A DNA stretch of 64,000 bases from CAWICD01 sp052267165 (GTDB lineage: Bacteria; Vulcanimicrobiota; Vulcanimicrobiia; Vulcanimicrobiales; Vulcanimicrobiaceae), in the NCBI GenBank assembly GCA_052267165.1, contig JBKQHO010000022.1, positions 62,001 to 126,000 of the forward strand, read 5' to 3'. Below, piece by piece: positions 25,619-34,359 of the stretch. The position numbers were made by a program, and so were the translations under genes. The notes below the pieces were generated by a model. That model was not told the DNA's origin. It did no database searches and was given only the letters and a program-made list of their open reading frames with translations. How positions within the stretch are numbered: the stretch's first letter is position 1; every line of letters begins with the position of its first letter.

Positions 25619-25757
25619 AGGCCCGGGTTAGCGGCCGCTCAAGGCCGTCCTTGCCGTCGCCACGCCTCTTCGCCGTCCAGGGCCAGACATGACCGCAGCC
25701 CTGTCCGGGGTACACTTGAAGCAGATCACACCCCGCGCGACCGCACGAGGACGACGT

Positions 25758-26300
25758 ATGAAGACGATGGGAAAGGCTGCCTGGATCGTTTGCGCGCTCG
25801 CCGCGCTGTATCTGACGTGTGTCGCACCGCTGCCGGCCCAGCAAGCCTCGCCCGCGGGCTCCGGCGCGAGCGGCTGCATTGGAACGGCGGGGATCGAGCG
25901 GATCGAGTCGCAAGCACGCGTGGCCGCGGCCGCCGGCAATCCCGACCAGCTTCAGTTGTGGAAGCAAGCCGCCGATGCGGCGGGCGCATGCGCGCAGCGC
26001 GCGAGCGGCGACGAGCGCAGCTGGTTTGCGTACGCGCAAGCCTCGGACGAGTTTCTCTCGCTGCCCGGCGAAGCGGGAATCTTGGCGCGCGCTCCCGCGA
26101 TCGTCACCGAACTCGATCGGCTGCTCGCCTCGGAAAAGGACGAGGGCGTCATGCGGGCAACTCGCGGCCTCCGCGACGACGTAGCGCGCGCTTACCGCCA
26201 AACCCAAGCGATCGTCGCGGCGCGCACGCCGCCGGTGTCGACGCCGGAGCCGACGATCAGTCCGATTCTGCTGCGCGGACGCGGTCCCTTGGGACTATGA
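25758..26300 (+). CDS. Exported hypothetical protein, 180 aa
   Basis: The start is the ATG at 25758. A clear signal peptide (about 1-27, ending P-A-Q-Q) is followed by about 150 residues of mostly helical, Ala-rich sequence with two Cys residues and a conserved-looking D-E-R-S-W-F-A-Y-A-Q-A-S-D-E-F-L. The tail is Pro-rich (T-P-P-V-S-T-P-E-P-T). No enzyme motif or known family was recognised. It is divergent from the aldo/keto reductase. Confidence 0.7.
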   Translation: MKTMGKAAWIVCALAALYLTCVAPLPAQQASPAGSGASGCIGTAGIERIESQARVAAAAGNPDQLQLWKQAADAAGACAQRASGDERSWFAYAQASDEFLSLPGEAGILARAPAIVTELDRLLASEKDEGVMRATRGLRDDVARAYRQTQAIVAARTPPVSTPEPTISPILLRGRGPLGL

Positions 26301-26357
26301 GCTATGCGCTTGCAAGGCTCGCAGGACCACCCCTGGGGTGACCGGTAGGCAGGTGAC

Positions 26358-27110
26358 GTGCATCTGATCACCCTGCTCCACGTGGTCGCCGGCTCGGTCG
26401 CGCTGATCGTAGCACCGGCCGCGCTGCTCGTGCCCAAGGGGAAAGGCTGGCACCGGCGCTGGGGCATCGCCTTCAGCTGGGCGATGGTGTTCGTCCTGTG
26501 TAGCGCGGCCTTCATGTGGCAAGCGAAGGGGCACGTCTTTCTGGTACCGTTGGGCCTCGTCAGCGCCTATCTCATCTTTAGCGGCTGGCGTTCGATCGCG
26601 CGGCGGCGGCGCGGCTACCGCGAAGGAGGCGCCAATCTGGCGCTCGACCTTGGAGCAGCCGTCTTGACGACCGCTTGCGGTTTGACCTTGCTGGCCATGG
26701 CGGCGACCGCGGCCTCGCCGCTGATGCACGCCTTGGTGCCGGTCCTCGTCGGCCTGGGAATGATCTCGCTCGCCTTCGCGCTCAACGACGTGCTCGGGTT
26801 CGCGAGCCCGCGTTTGAAGATGGGCTGGCTGCTCTCGCACTTGAGCGGAATGATCGCGGCCTACATCTCCGCGATCACGGCCTTTATCGTCATCAACGCG
26901 CACGGCGTTCCGATGACGATTCGCTGGGCCGTGCCCTGCACGCTCGGCGGTGCTACGATCATCTGGTTTGCGCTGCGCACCCGCGCGAACGCGCTTGCGA
27001 GCGCAAAGCGCGCCTCCGGCGAGCAGCCGCGCGCAAGCGCCGGCGGCGCTGGGCCGGTGACGGGCCGGCGCCCCACGCAACTCAAGACGCCACGCCAACC
27101 TACGGCATGA
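26358..27110 (+). CDS. Multi-pass membrane protein (DUF2306-like)
   Basis: A 250-residue protein with seven predicted helices starting at once (L-I-T-L-L-H-V-V-A-G-S-V-A-L). An early His in the first helix, K-G-x-x-W-H-R-R-W-G in the first loop and a late H-L-S-G in helix 6 match the DUF2306/YozB-like pattern, in which buried His residues may bind haem or metal. The start is a GTG at 26358 (another at 26353). The last 45 residues are Arg/Pro/Ala-rich and overlap the end of the convergent dehydrogenase gene by 11 bases. Function unknown. Confidence 0.7.
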   Translation: MHLITLLHVVAGSVALIVAPAALLVPKGKGWHRRWGIAFSWAMVFVLCSAAFMWQAKGHVFLVPLGLVSAYLIFSGWRSIARRRRGYREGGANLALDLGAAVLTTACGLTLLAMAATAASPLMHALVPVLVGLGMISLAFALNDVLGFASPRLKMGWLLSHLSGMIAAYISAITAFIVINAHGVPMTIRWAVPCTLGGATIIWFALRTRANALASAKRASGEQPRASAGGAGPVTGRRPTQLKTPRQPTA

Positions 27111-28143
27111 GGATCGCGCGGCCAGCGACGTGGCCGCCGCGCAGGTCGTCGAGCGCCGTTTGCACGCCGGCCAACGGGCGCTTCTCGACGTTGATCGGCG
27201 GTACGTAACCCGCGCGGCCGAGCGCGCCGAGCGCCCGGAACTCCTCGAGGCTGCCGACGTACGATCCGAGCAGCGCGACGGCGCGCAGCGGAAGAAGCGG
27301 GAGCGAGAGCAGCATGTTTCCGCCGAACAGACCGACCACGATCAACTTGCCGCCTTTGCGCAACAGCGAGAAGCCGAACTCCGCGGTCGCCTGCGCGCCG
27401 ACGAAGTCGATGACGGCCGCAAACCCGCCGCCGCTCGCTTCGAGCAAGGTGCGGCGCGCCGACGAATCGCTCGGGTCGACGGCTTGACGGGCCCCGGCGG
27501 CTACTGCCGCCGCCCGCTTCGCTTCGTCGACGTCGGCCACGAACGGCTCGACGCCGTGCGAAGCGCGCGCCAGCCCGATCGCCGACTGGCCGACGCCGCC
27601 CGCCCCGACGATGAGCAGCGGGTCGCGGCTCGAGATCGGCGCCGCTTTGCCGAGCGCGCCGAACGCCGTAAGTCCCGAACAACCGTAGGTGCAGGCGATC
27701 TCCGGCGCTATCTTCCCGGCGTCGATCAGATAGCGCGGGTGTGGAACGAGCACGAAGTCGGCGAAGCCGCCGTCGGCCGCCGTCCCCAATGCTCGCGCCC
27801 CGCAGAGGTGCTCGTTGCCGGCGCTGCAGAGGTCGCACGTTCCGCAGCCGATCCACGGGAAGACGACGTAGGTGCGCCCGAGCTCGCCGCCGGCCTTGGG
27901 ACCCTTGGCGACGAGCTCGCCCGCGATCTCGTGGCCGAGCGTGCGCGGGAGTGCCATGCTCTTGCTCAACTCGGCGCGCTTTCCGGCGCCGAGGTCGAAG
28001 AAGCCGTCGGCGAGGTGCAGGTCGCTGTGGCAGACGCCGCTCGCGACGATGCGCAGCAGGACTTCCGTGCCGGTGGGAACGGGCTCGGGCTCGCTGCGCC
28101 CGTCGAGCGGCGCACCGAATGCGGTCAGCTTATAACTGGTCAT
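27100..28143 (-). CDS. Zinc-dependent alcohol dehydrogenase (MDR family)
   Basis: A 347-residue medium-chain dehydrogenase starting with ATG at 28143. Catalytic zinc ligands are Cys in S-G-V-C-H-S-D and H-E in T-L-G-H-E-I-A-G-E. The structural zinc loop is G-C-G-T-C-D-L-C-S-A-G-N-E-H-L-C. The NAD motif is G-A-G-G-V-G, followed by D-V-D-E-A-K, which favours NAD over NADP. The closest resemblance is to the NAD-dependent alcohol dehydrogenases that accept benzyl-type or medium-chain alcohols. It is divergent from the TPP enzyme gene (60 bases), and the two may act in one pathway. Confidence 0.92.
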   Translation of the reverse strand: MTSYKLTAFGAPLDGRSEPEPVPTGTEVLLRIVASGVCHSDLHLADGFFDLGAGKRAELSKSMALPRTLGHEIAGELVAKGPKAGGELGRTYVVFPWIGCGTCDLCSAGNEHLCGARALGTAADGGFADFVLVPHPRYLIDAGKIAPEIACTYGCSGLTAFGALGKAAPISSRDPLLIVGAGGVGQSAIGLARASHGVEPFVADVDEAKRAAAVAAGARQAVDPSDSSARRTLLEASGGGFAAVIDFVGAQATAEFGFSLLRKGGKLIVVGLFGGNMLLSLPLLPLRAVALLGSYVGSLEEFRALGALGRAGYVPPINVEKRPLAGVQTALDDLRGGHVAGRAILMP

Positions 28144-28203
28144 GCGGGCGGCTTTGACGTGCTTGCGGAGGAACCCGCGTTCGCGCCAGGACAGAAAGCC
28201 TCG

Positions 28204-29886
28204 ATGGAGACAGGAGCTCGCGTTCTCGTCGACGCGCTGGTGCGGCACGGCGTCGAGTTGATCTTCGGCGTCCCGGGCGAAAGCTACATCACCGTCCTCG
28301 ACGCGCTGCTCGATTCCCCGTCGCTGCACTACGTCGTCTGCCGCCAGGAAGGCGGGGCGACCGCCATGGCCGAGGCCCACGGGAAGCTGACCGGCCGTCC
28401 CGGCGTTGCGTTCGTGACCCGCGGCCCCGGGGCGACCAACGCGAGCATCGGCGTCCACATCGCGCGCCAAGACGAGACGCCGATGCTGCTCTTCATCGGG
28501 CAAGTGCCGCGGGCGCTGCGCGGTCGCGAGGCCTTTCAAGAAGTCGACTTCGCAACGATGTTCGAGCCGCTCGCGAAGTGGGCTGTCGAAGTCGACGCTC
28601 CCGAACGGCTCGGCGACGTCGTCGCCCGCGCCTTCGAGGTCGCGGCGAGCGGGCGGCCCGGCCCGGTCGTCGTCGCGCTTCCCGAAGACGTGCTCTCGGC
28701 TACGGGCTCCCCGCCGGCCCCACTCTACGACGTGCGCCGGCCAAGCGCATCCGCGGCGACGCTCGACGCGTGCCGCGGCCTGCTCGCCGGTGCGCAGCGG
28801 CCGCTGGTCCTCGTCGGCGGTGGACGCTGGAGCGAGCGCGCCGCGCTCGATCTGCAAACGTTCGCAGCACAAAACGCGCTGCCCGTCGTCGTCGACTTTC
28901 GTTGTCAGGACTACTTCGACAACGCGCACCCATGTTTCGCCGGCTACATCGGGTTCGGGATGCGCGAGTACGAGCCGGGTGCGCGCGCGCTCACGCACGC
29001 CGATACGGTGCTGGCCCTCGGCACGCGGCTCGGCGAAGTCGTCACCGGCACGTATCGCTTTCTTCAGCCGCCGCGGCCCAAGCAGCGGCTCATTCATGTC
29101 TATCCCGATCCGGCCGAGCTGGGACGCGTCTACCAAGCTGACCTGCCGGTCGCGGCCGACCCGGTTGGATTCGCCGCTTCGCTCGCGACGCTCGAGCCGT
29201 TCGACGCGCGCACGTGGGCCGAGGCAACCGCGCTCGCTCATGCCGCGTACGACGCCTGGAGCACGCCCTCGTTCGCGCGGCCCGTCGCCGGCACCGACAT
29301 GTGTGCCGTCGTCGAGTATCTGCGTGCGCGTCTCCCAAAGGATGCGATCGTGACCAACGGGGCCGGCAATTTCGCCGCCTGGGTCCATCGCTTCTATCGG
29401 CACCGCCGTTACGGCACGCAGCTCGCGGCGCGCAACGGCGCCATGGGCTACGGCCTGCCGGCGGCGATCGCCGCAAAGCTGCTGCATCCCGAGCGCACGG
29501 TCGTAAGCGTCGTCGGCGACGGTGACCTTCTGATGACGTCCCAGGAGCTCGCAACGGCCGCACTCGAAGGGACGGCGATCGTCGTCATCGTCGTCAACAA
29601 CGGAATGTATGGAACCATTCGCTTACACCAAGAGCGCCGTTTTCCGGGACGCACGAGCGGGACGACGTTGCGCAATCCGGATTTCGTCGCGTTCGGCCGC
29701 GCCTTCGGCGCGCACGCCGAGCTCGTCTCGAGCTCGCAAGCGTTTCCCGCGGCCTTCGAGCGGGCCGCGAGCGCGGGAAGAGCCGCGCTGCTGGAAGTGC
29801 AGGTCGATTCCGAGGTCATTTTGCCGGGAACGACGATCGACGACGTGCGCCGCGCGAGCGGCGCGGCGGTGAGTGCGCGGGCGTGA
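28204..29886 (+). CDS. Thiamine-diphosphate-dependent enzyme (acetolactate synthase-like)
   Basis: A 560-residue enzyme with the three-domain TPP layout. The N-terminal pyrimidine domain has G-V-P-G-E-S-Y and the catalytic Glu in C-R-Q-E-G-G-A-T-A-M-A-E-A. A central domain (about 185-320) follows, then a C-terminal pyrophosphate domain with the metal-binding motif G-D-G-D-L-L-M-T-S-Q-E-L, ending in N-N-G-M-Y-G-T-I-R. It resembles the generic AHAS-like branch, but no small regulatory subunit lies nearby, so an anabolic acetolactate synthase is unlikely. A GTGA overlap couples it to an acyl-CoA ligase gene, pointing to a decarboxylase or lyase in an acid-degradation route (inference). Confidence 0.88.
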   Translation: METGARVLVDALVRHGVELIFGVPGESYITVLDALLDSPSLHYVVCRQEGGATAMAEAHGKLTGRPGVAFVTRGPGATNASIGVHIARQDETPMLLFIGQVPRALRGREAFQEVDFATMFEPLAKWAVEVDAPERLGDVVARAFEVAASGRPGPVVVALPEDVLSATGSPPAPLYDVRRPSASAATLDACRGLLAGAQRPLVLVGGGRWSERAALDLQTFAAQNALPVVVDFRCQDYFDNAHPCFAGYIGFGMREYEPGARALTHADTVLALGTRLGEVVTGTYRFLQPPRPKQRLIHVYPDPAELGRVYQADLPVAADPVGFAASLATLEPFDARTWAEATALAHAAYDAWSTPSFARPVAGTDMCAVVEYLRARLPKDAIVTNGAGNFAAWVHRFYRHRRYGTQLAARNGAMGYGLPAAIAAKLLHPERTVVSVVGDGDLLMTSQELATAALEGTAIVVIVVNNGMYGTIRLHQERRFPGRTSGTTLRNPDFVAFGRAFGAHAELVSSSQAFPAAFERAASAGRAALLEVQVDSEVILPGTTIDDVRRASGAAVSARA

Positions 29887-31364
29887 CGATCCTCGATCTC
29901 TTCGATGGCGCGCTCGCCGACCGGGCCGCCGCGCTCGCCTACGACGAGCAGAGTCACTGCGCGCTGCACGCCGGCGCGCGCCGGGTCGCGACCCGCTTCG
30001 CCGAGCTCGGCCTGCAGCGGGGCGACCGGCTCGCCATTTACAGCGAGAACCGCATAGGCTTCGTCTACGCCTACCTGGCCGCGCTGCGGATGGGTTTGGT
30101 GACCGTTCCTGCCAACGTGCTCTACCGCACGAGCGACTTGCAGCATCTCCTTACCAATTCCGGCGCTGCCCGCGTCGTGGTCTCGGCGCAGACCGAGCCG
30201 CATCTGGGAGCGCTCGCCGGTGCGCCGCTCACCCTCGACGTCACGCAGATCGAGCGCTGGGCGCAAGACGTCTCGATCGAGCCGGCGTCGCCGCCGGCGC
30301 CCAAGCCCGACGACGTCGCGCTCATCGTCTACACGAGCGGGACCACTGGGCGCTCGAAAGGTGCGATGCTCACGCACGGCAACCTCGCGGCGATCGCTGC
30401 GCAGCTCATGGCGAGCTGGCGCTGGCAGGCCGGCGACGTCCTGCTGATCGCGCTCCCGCTCTTCCACGTTCACGGCCTGTGCGCCGGCTTGAACTCAACG
30501 CTCGCCGCGGGCGCGCGCATCATCGTTTACGAGCGTTTCGACGCGCCGACGATTCTGGCGCGGCTGGCGCAAGGCGACGTCACGATGTTCTTCGGGGTTC
30601 CGACGATGTACGTCCGCCTGCTCGAACGCGCGGGCGACGCGGTCGTTCCCCGCCTGCGGCTCTTCGTCTCGGGATCCGCCGCGCTGTCGTCCGACGTGCA
30701 TGCCGCCTTCGAGCAGCGTTTCGGCTCTTCGATCCTCGAACGTTACGGCGCGACCGAATTCGGCTTTGCGCTGACCAACCGGTACGGCGGACCGCGCGTG
30801 CCGGGTTCCGTCGGCGTTCCGACGCCCGGCACCCGCGTCTACGTGGCGGACCCTGCCGGGCTCGAACCGGCGCCCGACGGCGAGGTCGGCGAGATCATGG
30901 TCAGCGGACCGAGCGTCTTCGCGGGGTACTGGGAGATGCCCGAGGCGTGCGCGGCGGCGTTCGCCGTCGATGCCGCAGGAACGCGCTGGTACCGCAGCGG
31001 CGATTTAGGCCGGTACGATCCGGTTCGCGACGTCTATGCGGTTACCGGACGATTGAAGGAGCTCATCATCACGGGCGGGCTCAACGTCTACCCGCGCGAG
31101 GTCGAGGACGAGATCGAACGCTTTCCTGGTGTTCGGGCAGCCGCCGTCGTCGGCATGCCGGATAGCGCGCGGGGCGAGCTGCCGGTCGCGTTCGTCGAAG
31201 CCGACGAGGGCTTCTCCCCCGAAGCCTTGCTGGCTGACCTGCGCGGGAAGCTGGCGAGCTTCAAGGTTCCGCGCGCGGTCCGCGTCGTCCCGGACTTGCC
31301 GCGCAACGCGATGGGCAAGGTGGAGAAGGCACGCTTGCGCGAGGCTCTTGCCTCGGAAACGTAG
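29883..31364 (+). CDS. AMP-dependent acyl-CoA synthetase (malonyl-/short-chain-type)
   Basis: A 493-residue ANL ligase starting with GTG at 29883 inside the stop of the TPP gene. P-loop Y-T-S-G-T-T-G-R-S-K-G, A5 motif Y-G-A-T-E-F-G, hinge S-G-D-L-G-R-Y-D and A8 motif G-R-L-K-E-L-I-I-T-G-G-L-N-V-Y-P-R-E-V-E are all present. The C-terminal catalytic Lys lies in P-R-N-A-M-G-K-V-E-K. The short N-terminus and P-L-F-H-V-H-G-L resemble MatB/AAE3-type ligases for malonate, oxalate or other small acids. With a TPP enzyme alongside, an oxalyl-CoA-like route is one idea, unproved. Confidence 0.9.
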   Translation: MTILDLFDGALADRAAALAYDEQSHCALHAGARRVATRFAELGLQRGDRLAIYSENRIGFVYAYLAALRMGLVTVPANVLYRTSDLQHLLTNSGAARVVVSAQTEPHLGALAGAPLTLDVTQIERWAQDVSIEPASPPAPKPDDVALIVYTSGTTGRSKGAMLTHGNLAAIAAQLMASWRWQAGDVLLIALPLFHVHGLCAGLNSTLAAGARIIVYERFDAPTILARLAQGDVTMFFGVPTMYVRLLERAGDAVVPRLRLFVSGSAALSSDVHAAFEQRFGSSILERYGATEFGFALTNRYGGPRVPGSVGVPTPGTRVYVADPAGLEPAPDGEVGEIMVSGPSVFAGYWEMPEACAAAFAVDAAGTRWYRSGDLGRYDPVRDVYAVTGRLKELIITGGLNVYPREVEDEIERFPGVRAAAVVGMPDSARGELPVAFVEADEGFSPEALLADLRGKLASFKVPRAVRVVPDLPRNAMGKVEKARLREALASET

Positions 31365-31382
31365 GCCGGGTTACAGGCCTTC

Positions 31383-31399
31383 AACCATTTCCTATGGTT
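31383..31399. repeat. Short inverted repeat upstream of msrA
   Basis: AACCAT (31383-31388) and ATGGTT (31394-31399) are perfect 6-base inverted arms with 5 bases between, lying 19 bases after the ligase stop and about 40 before the msrA start. It could be an operator or a weak hairpin; no T-run follows. Confidence 0.3.
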
Positions 31400-31438
31400 A
31401 CGTAGTTCTTAAAAGGAAACGAGGTTGAGGGAGAAGCG

Positions 31439-32122
31439 ATGAGATCAGGACGGAACCGGTCGGCGGGCGCGCCATGGATTGGCTTGCTCTACGTGCTTGC
31501 CGCAGTTCTTGGTTTGAGTGGGGCGGCGTTCCCCGACGCCGCGCTGACCCCTGACAAGCCCGCCGCCGGAAGCGAGAAGGTCGTTCTTGCCGGCGGTTGC
31601 TTTTGGGGCATGGAAGCGGTCTTCGATCAGCTCGCCGGCGTTTCGAGCGCCGTGCCCGGCTATGCCGGGGGCAATGCGGCGACCGCTCACTACGTGCTCG
31701 TGAGCACCGGCACGACGGGCCACGCAGAGTCCGTCCAAATTACGTTCGATCCTGCGAAGCTTTCTTTTGCGCAATTGCTCAAAGTCTATTTCGAGGTTGC
31801 GCACGACCCAACGCAGGTCAACCGGCAAGGCCCGGACTTCGGAACGCAGTATCGCTCGGCGATCTTCTACACGACCCAGGAGCAGAAGCGTATCGCCGAG
31901 TCGTACATCCGTCAGCTCGACGCAGCCAAGGTCTTCTCGGCTCCGATCGCAACACAGGTCGTGCCGCTGTCGGGGTTCTACCAAGCTGAGAGCTATCATC
32001 TCCACTACGTCGCGAACCATCCGGACGATGGCTACGTGGTCGAGAACGATCTTCCCAAGCTGGCCCTGCTGCGCCGCGAGTTTCCCGTCTTAGTGCGGCC
32101 TGAGCCTGCAAGGAAGACATAA
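31439..32122 (+). CDS. msrA: Peptide-methionine (S)-S-oxide reductase, exported
   Basis: A 227-residue MsrA. The ATG at 31439 has GGGAGA upstream. An N-terminal helix (about 12-30) acts as a signal peptide or anchor, so the enzyme works outside the cytoplasm. The catalytic motif G-G-C-F-W-G-M-E (Cys54) starts the domain, followed by P-G-Y-A-G-G, T-G-H-A-E-S-V-Q-I-T-F-D, F-E-V-A-H-D-P-T-Q-x-N-x-Q-G-x-D-x-G-T-Q-Y-R-S and Y-Q-A-E-x-Y-H-x-x-Y. It reduces oxidised Met in envelope proteins; the electron donor is not encoded here. There is no resolving Cys near the C-terminus. Confidence 0.95.
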   Translation: MRSGRNRSAGAPWIGLLYVLAAVLGLSGAAFPDAALTPDKPAAGSEKVVLAGGCFWGMEAVFDQLAGVSSAVPGYAGGNAATAHYVLVSTGTTGHAESVQITFDPAKLSFAQLLKVYFEVAHDPTQVNRQGPDFGTQYRSAIFYTTQEQKRIAESYIRQLDAAKVFSAPIATQVVPLSGFYQAESYHLHYVANHPDDGYVVENDLPKLALLRREFPVLVRPEPARKT

Positions 32123-32138
32123 GACGGGCCTGCGGAGG

Positions 32139-32423
32139 TCACTCGTACGAGCGGCGAACCTTCGACAAACGGGTCTTGGCGGTGGCGATGCGGCCGTCGG
32201 CCAGGAGGACGTCAACCGCGAGATCGGGATAGTCGGTTTCGAAGCGCAATCGCTTCCAGTCCTCGACCGTATGGTTCTCGCGCGCCCGGCGCAGGTGGCG
32301 CCGCTTGTAGCTCGGCGTCTTCGTCGAACCGTTACGAGCGGCGCGTCGTGAGCCGCTATGGATGAGGACTCCGAAACCTTCGAAGTCTTTTATTTCGTTT
32401 TCAATACGCTTAATATCTGCCAT
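32139..32423 (-). CDS. Small uncharacterised protein, 94 aa
   Basis: Begins with ATG at 32423. The sequence has I-E-N-E-I-K-D-F-E-G-F near the start and D-W-K-R-L-R-F-x-x-x-Y-P-D-L-x-V-D-V-L-x-x-D-G followed by T-R-L-S-x-V-R-R-S-Y. This pattern (D-F-E-G-F ... D-W-K ... Y-P-x-x-x-V-D-V-L ... V-R-x-x-Y) recalls a widespread family of short uncharacterised proteins often found near mobile DNA, cited from memory. GC is lower than in the neighbours. No ribosome-binding site; a TATAAAAT element 12 bases upstream suggests a near-leaderless message. Confidence 0.6.
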   Translation of the reverse strand: MADIKRIENEIKDFEGFGVLIHSGSRRAARNGSTKTPSYKRRHLRRARENHTVEDWKRLRFETDYPDLAVDVLLADGRIATAKTRLSKVRRSYE

Positions 32424-32814
32424 GGTTTTAAGGATATTTTATACCGGTGGCGAGCTAGCCTTCCGCCGAACGAGAATTGAACACTTCGTTACCAAATGCG
32501 CACAGAAATGAGAAGCACGTCAAATGAGCCAAAAACTGAGCGACTATTCAGCTGCTAAGGTTGCGAAATGGTCTATCGTAGACGCCGATGTCGCTGGGGA
32601 GAACGGTCCGGCGGAAGCTGACCGGCACTGCAGAGTGCACTTTAACAGGATTACGGACGCGAAATGCGGCGCAGGAGGTTGCACCTCGTCCGAAGTCGGC
32701 ATACCGATCGTCTATTAAGCCGCGGCGGCTTGGCGGCTGCCCGGGCGAGAGGTTCCGCTCGAATCTCCACCTAACATCGCGCGGCCGCGCGACGAACGGC
32801 AGGAGAACGAAGCG
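32424..32814. other. Intergenic stretch with an AT-rich promoter element
   Basis: About 390 bases without a gene I can support. On the minus strand TATAAAAT (32443-32436) is a good -10 element for the 94-aa gene, without a clear -35. A 64-codon plus-strand frame (32524-32718) lacks a ribosome-binding site and a protein-like composition. GC is lower than average for the first 250 bases. Confidence 0.45.
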
Positions 32815-34359
32815 ATGGATCTTGCGGTCGAGGCGCGAACCGCGCGCCGTAACACGCTGGGCGACGCCTTGCGCCGTTCGGCGTTGCGCGCGGACGGCCG
32901 CACGGCGCTACTCTACCGGGAACGGAGCTGGACGTACGCCGAGCTCGAACGCGCCGCGGGCCGTGTGGCGCGGGGGTTGCTGAATTGGGGACTCGCGCCC
33001 GGCGAACGCGTGGCGGCGTACGGGCGTAACTCCGATGCCTATCTCTTGGCCTGGCTCGGCTGCGTGCGAGCCGGTCTCGTCCACGTTCCGGTCAATTATG
33101 CGCTGACGCCTGCGGAGCTCGGGTACATCGTCCGCCAATCCGGAGCCGCTGCCCTGCTCTGCGACCGGGACCTCGCCGCGAACGCCTCCACGCTCGAGGA
33201 GACGCCGCAACTACGCCGCTTGGGCTGCTTCGAAGGCTCCGACGGGTTCGACGTCCTTGCGCACGCCTGCGACGAGCGCAACGCTGCCGCGTGCGACGAA
33301 GCGCCGGATGAAGAAGCTCTGGTTCAGCTGCTCTACACGTCGGGCACGACGGCGGCGCCCAAAGGTGCGATGATGACGCACCGCGCTTTCCTTGCCCATT
33401 ACGCAAGCTGCATCGCCGACGCCGCCGTATCGGGCGACGACCGTTCGCTCGATGCTTTGCCGCTGTACCATTCGGCCCAGATGCACTGCTTCATGATGCC
33501 CCATCTGCTGACCGGCGCGACCTCGGTGCTGATCGAAGCTCCGGTCCCCGAGGTCTGCTTGCGCCTGATCGAGCAGGAACGCATCACGTCGTTCTTCGCG
33601 CCTCCGACGGTCTGGATCAGCTTGCTGCGCCACGCCGATTTCGAGCGGCGCGACCTGAGCAGCTTGCGCAGGATCTACTACGGCGCCTCGATCATGCCAC
33701 TCCCGGTGCTCGAGGAGTTGCGGGCCCGCCTCCCCGCCGCAGAGCCCTACAACCTCTACGGACAAAGCGAGATCGCGCCGCTGGCGACCGTGCTGCGCCC
33801 CGCCGAGCACGAGGCCCGGCCGACTTCGGCGGGGCGCCCCGTGTTCAACGTGGAAACGCGCGTCGTCGACTTCGAGATGCGCGACGTTCCGAGCGGCGTG
33901 CACGGCGAGATCGTGCACCGGTCTCCGCAGCTCATGCTGGGCTACTGGCAGAAGCCCGAAGAGACCGAGCGCGCCTTTGCGGGGGGCTGGTTCCATTCTG
34001 GCGACGTCGGCTGGCACGACGAAGCCGGTTATCTTTACGTCGTGGACCGCCTCAAGGACGTCATCAACACCGGCGGCGTGGTCGTTTCGAGCCGCGAAGT
34101 CGAAGAAGCGCTGTTCACGCATCCCAGCGTCTCCGAAGTGGCCGTCATCGCTTTGCCGGATCCGAAGTGGGTCGAGGCGGTCACCGCGGTCGTTGTCCTG
34201 CGCGCCGGCTTCGAGCCCGACGAAAGCGCGCTGCTCGAGCACGCGCGCAGGACACTCGCGCCGTTCAAGGTACCCAAACGCATCATCTTCACGGAGACGC
34301 TGCCGCGTAATACGGCGGGCAAACTGCTCAAACGCGAGTTGCGCACGGCCTATGGCTGA
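32815..34359 (+). CDS. AMP-dependent fatty-acid/acyl-CoA synthetase (FadD-like)
   Basis: A 514-residue ANL ligase. Motifs in order: T-Y-A-E-L-E (41), P-loop L-Y-T-S-G-T-T-A-A-P-K-G-A-M-M-T (about 173-188), L-P-L-Y-H-S-A-Q-M-H, Y-G-A-S-I-M-P, Y-N-L-Y-G-Q-S-E-I-A-P-L, hinge H-S-G-D-V-G-W, V-D-R-L-K-D-V-I-N-T-G-G-V-V-V-S-S-R-E-V-E-E, and C-terminal P-R-N-T-A-G-K-L-L-K-R with the adenylation Lys. It activates a medium- or long-chain carboxylate to its CoA ester. The ABC-F gene starts inside its last codons (8-base overlap). Confidence 0.92.
   Translation: MDLAVEARTARRNTLGDALRRSALRADGRTALLYRERSWTYAELERAAGRVARGLLNWGLAPGERVAAYGRNSDAYLLAWLGCVRAGLVHVPVNYALTPAELGYIVRQSGAAALLCDRDLAANASTLEETPQLRRLGCFEGSDGFDVLAHACDERNAAACDEAPDEEALVQLLYTSGTTAAPKGAMMTHRAFLAHYASCIADAAVSGDDRSLDALPLYHSAQMHCFMMPHLLTGATSVLIEAPVPEVCLRLIEQERITSFFAPPTVWISLLRHADFERRDLSSLRRIYYGASIMPLPVLEELRARLPAAEPYNLYGQSEIAPLATVLRPAEHEARPTSAGRPVFNVETRVVDFEMRDVPSGVHGEIVHRSPQLMLGYWQKPEETERAFAGGWFHSGDVGWHDEAGYLYVVDRLKDVINTGGVVVSSREVEEALFTHPSVSEVAVIALPDPKWVEAVTAVVVLRAGFEPDESALLEHARRTLAPFKVPKRIIFTETLPRNTAGKLLKRELRTAYG

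Noticed and set aside
26326..26338. CACCCC-T-GGGGTG palindrome upstream of the DUF2306-like gene
   Set aside because: Six-base arms of G and C only are expected by chance in such DNA, there is no T-run, and the spacing to the start suggests nothing specific.
32524..32718. 64-codon open frame on the plus strand
   Set aside because: No ribosome-binding site, no family pattern and an odd composition; not enough to call a gene.
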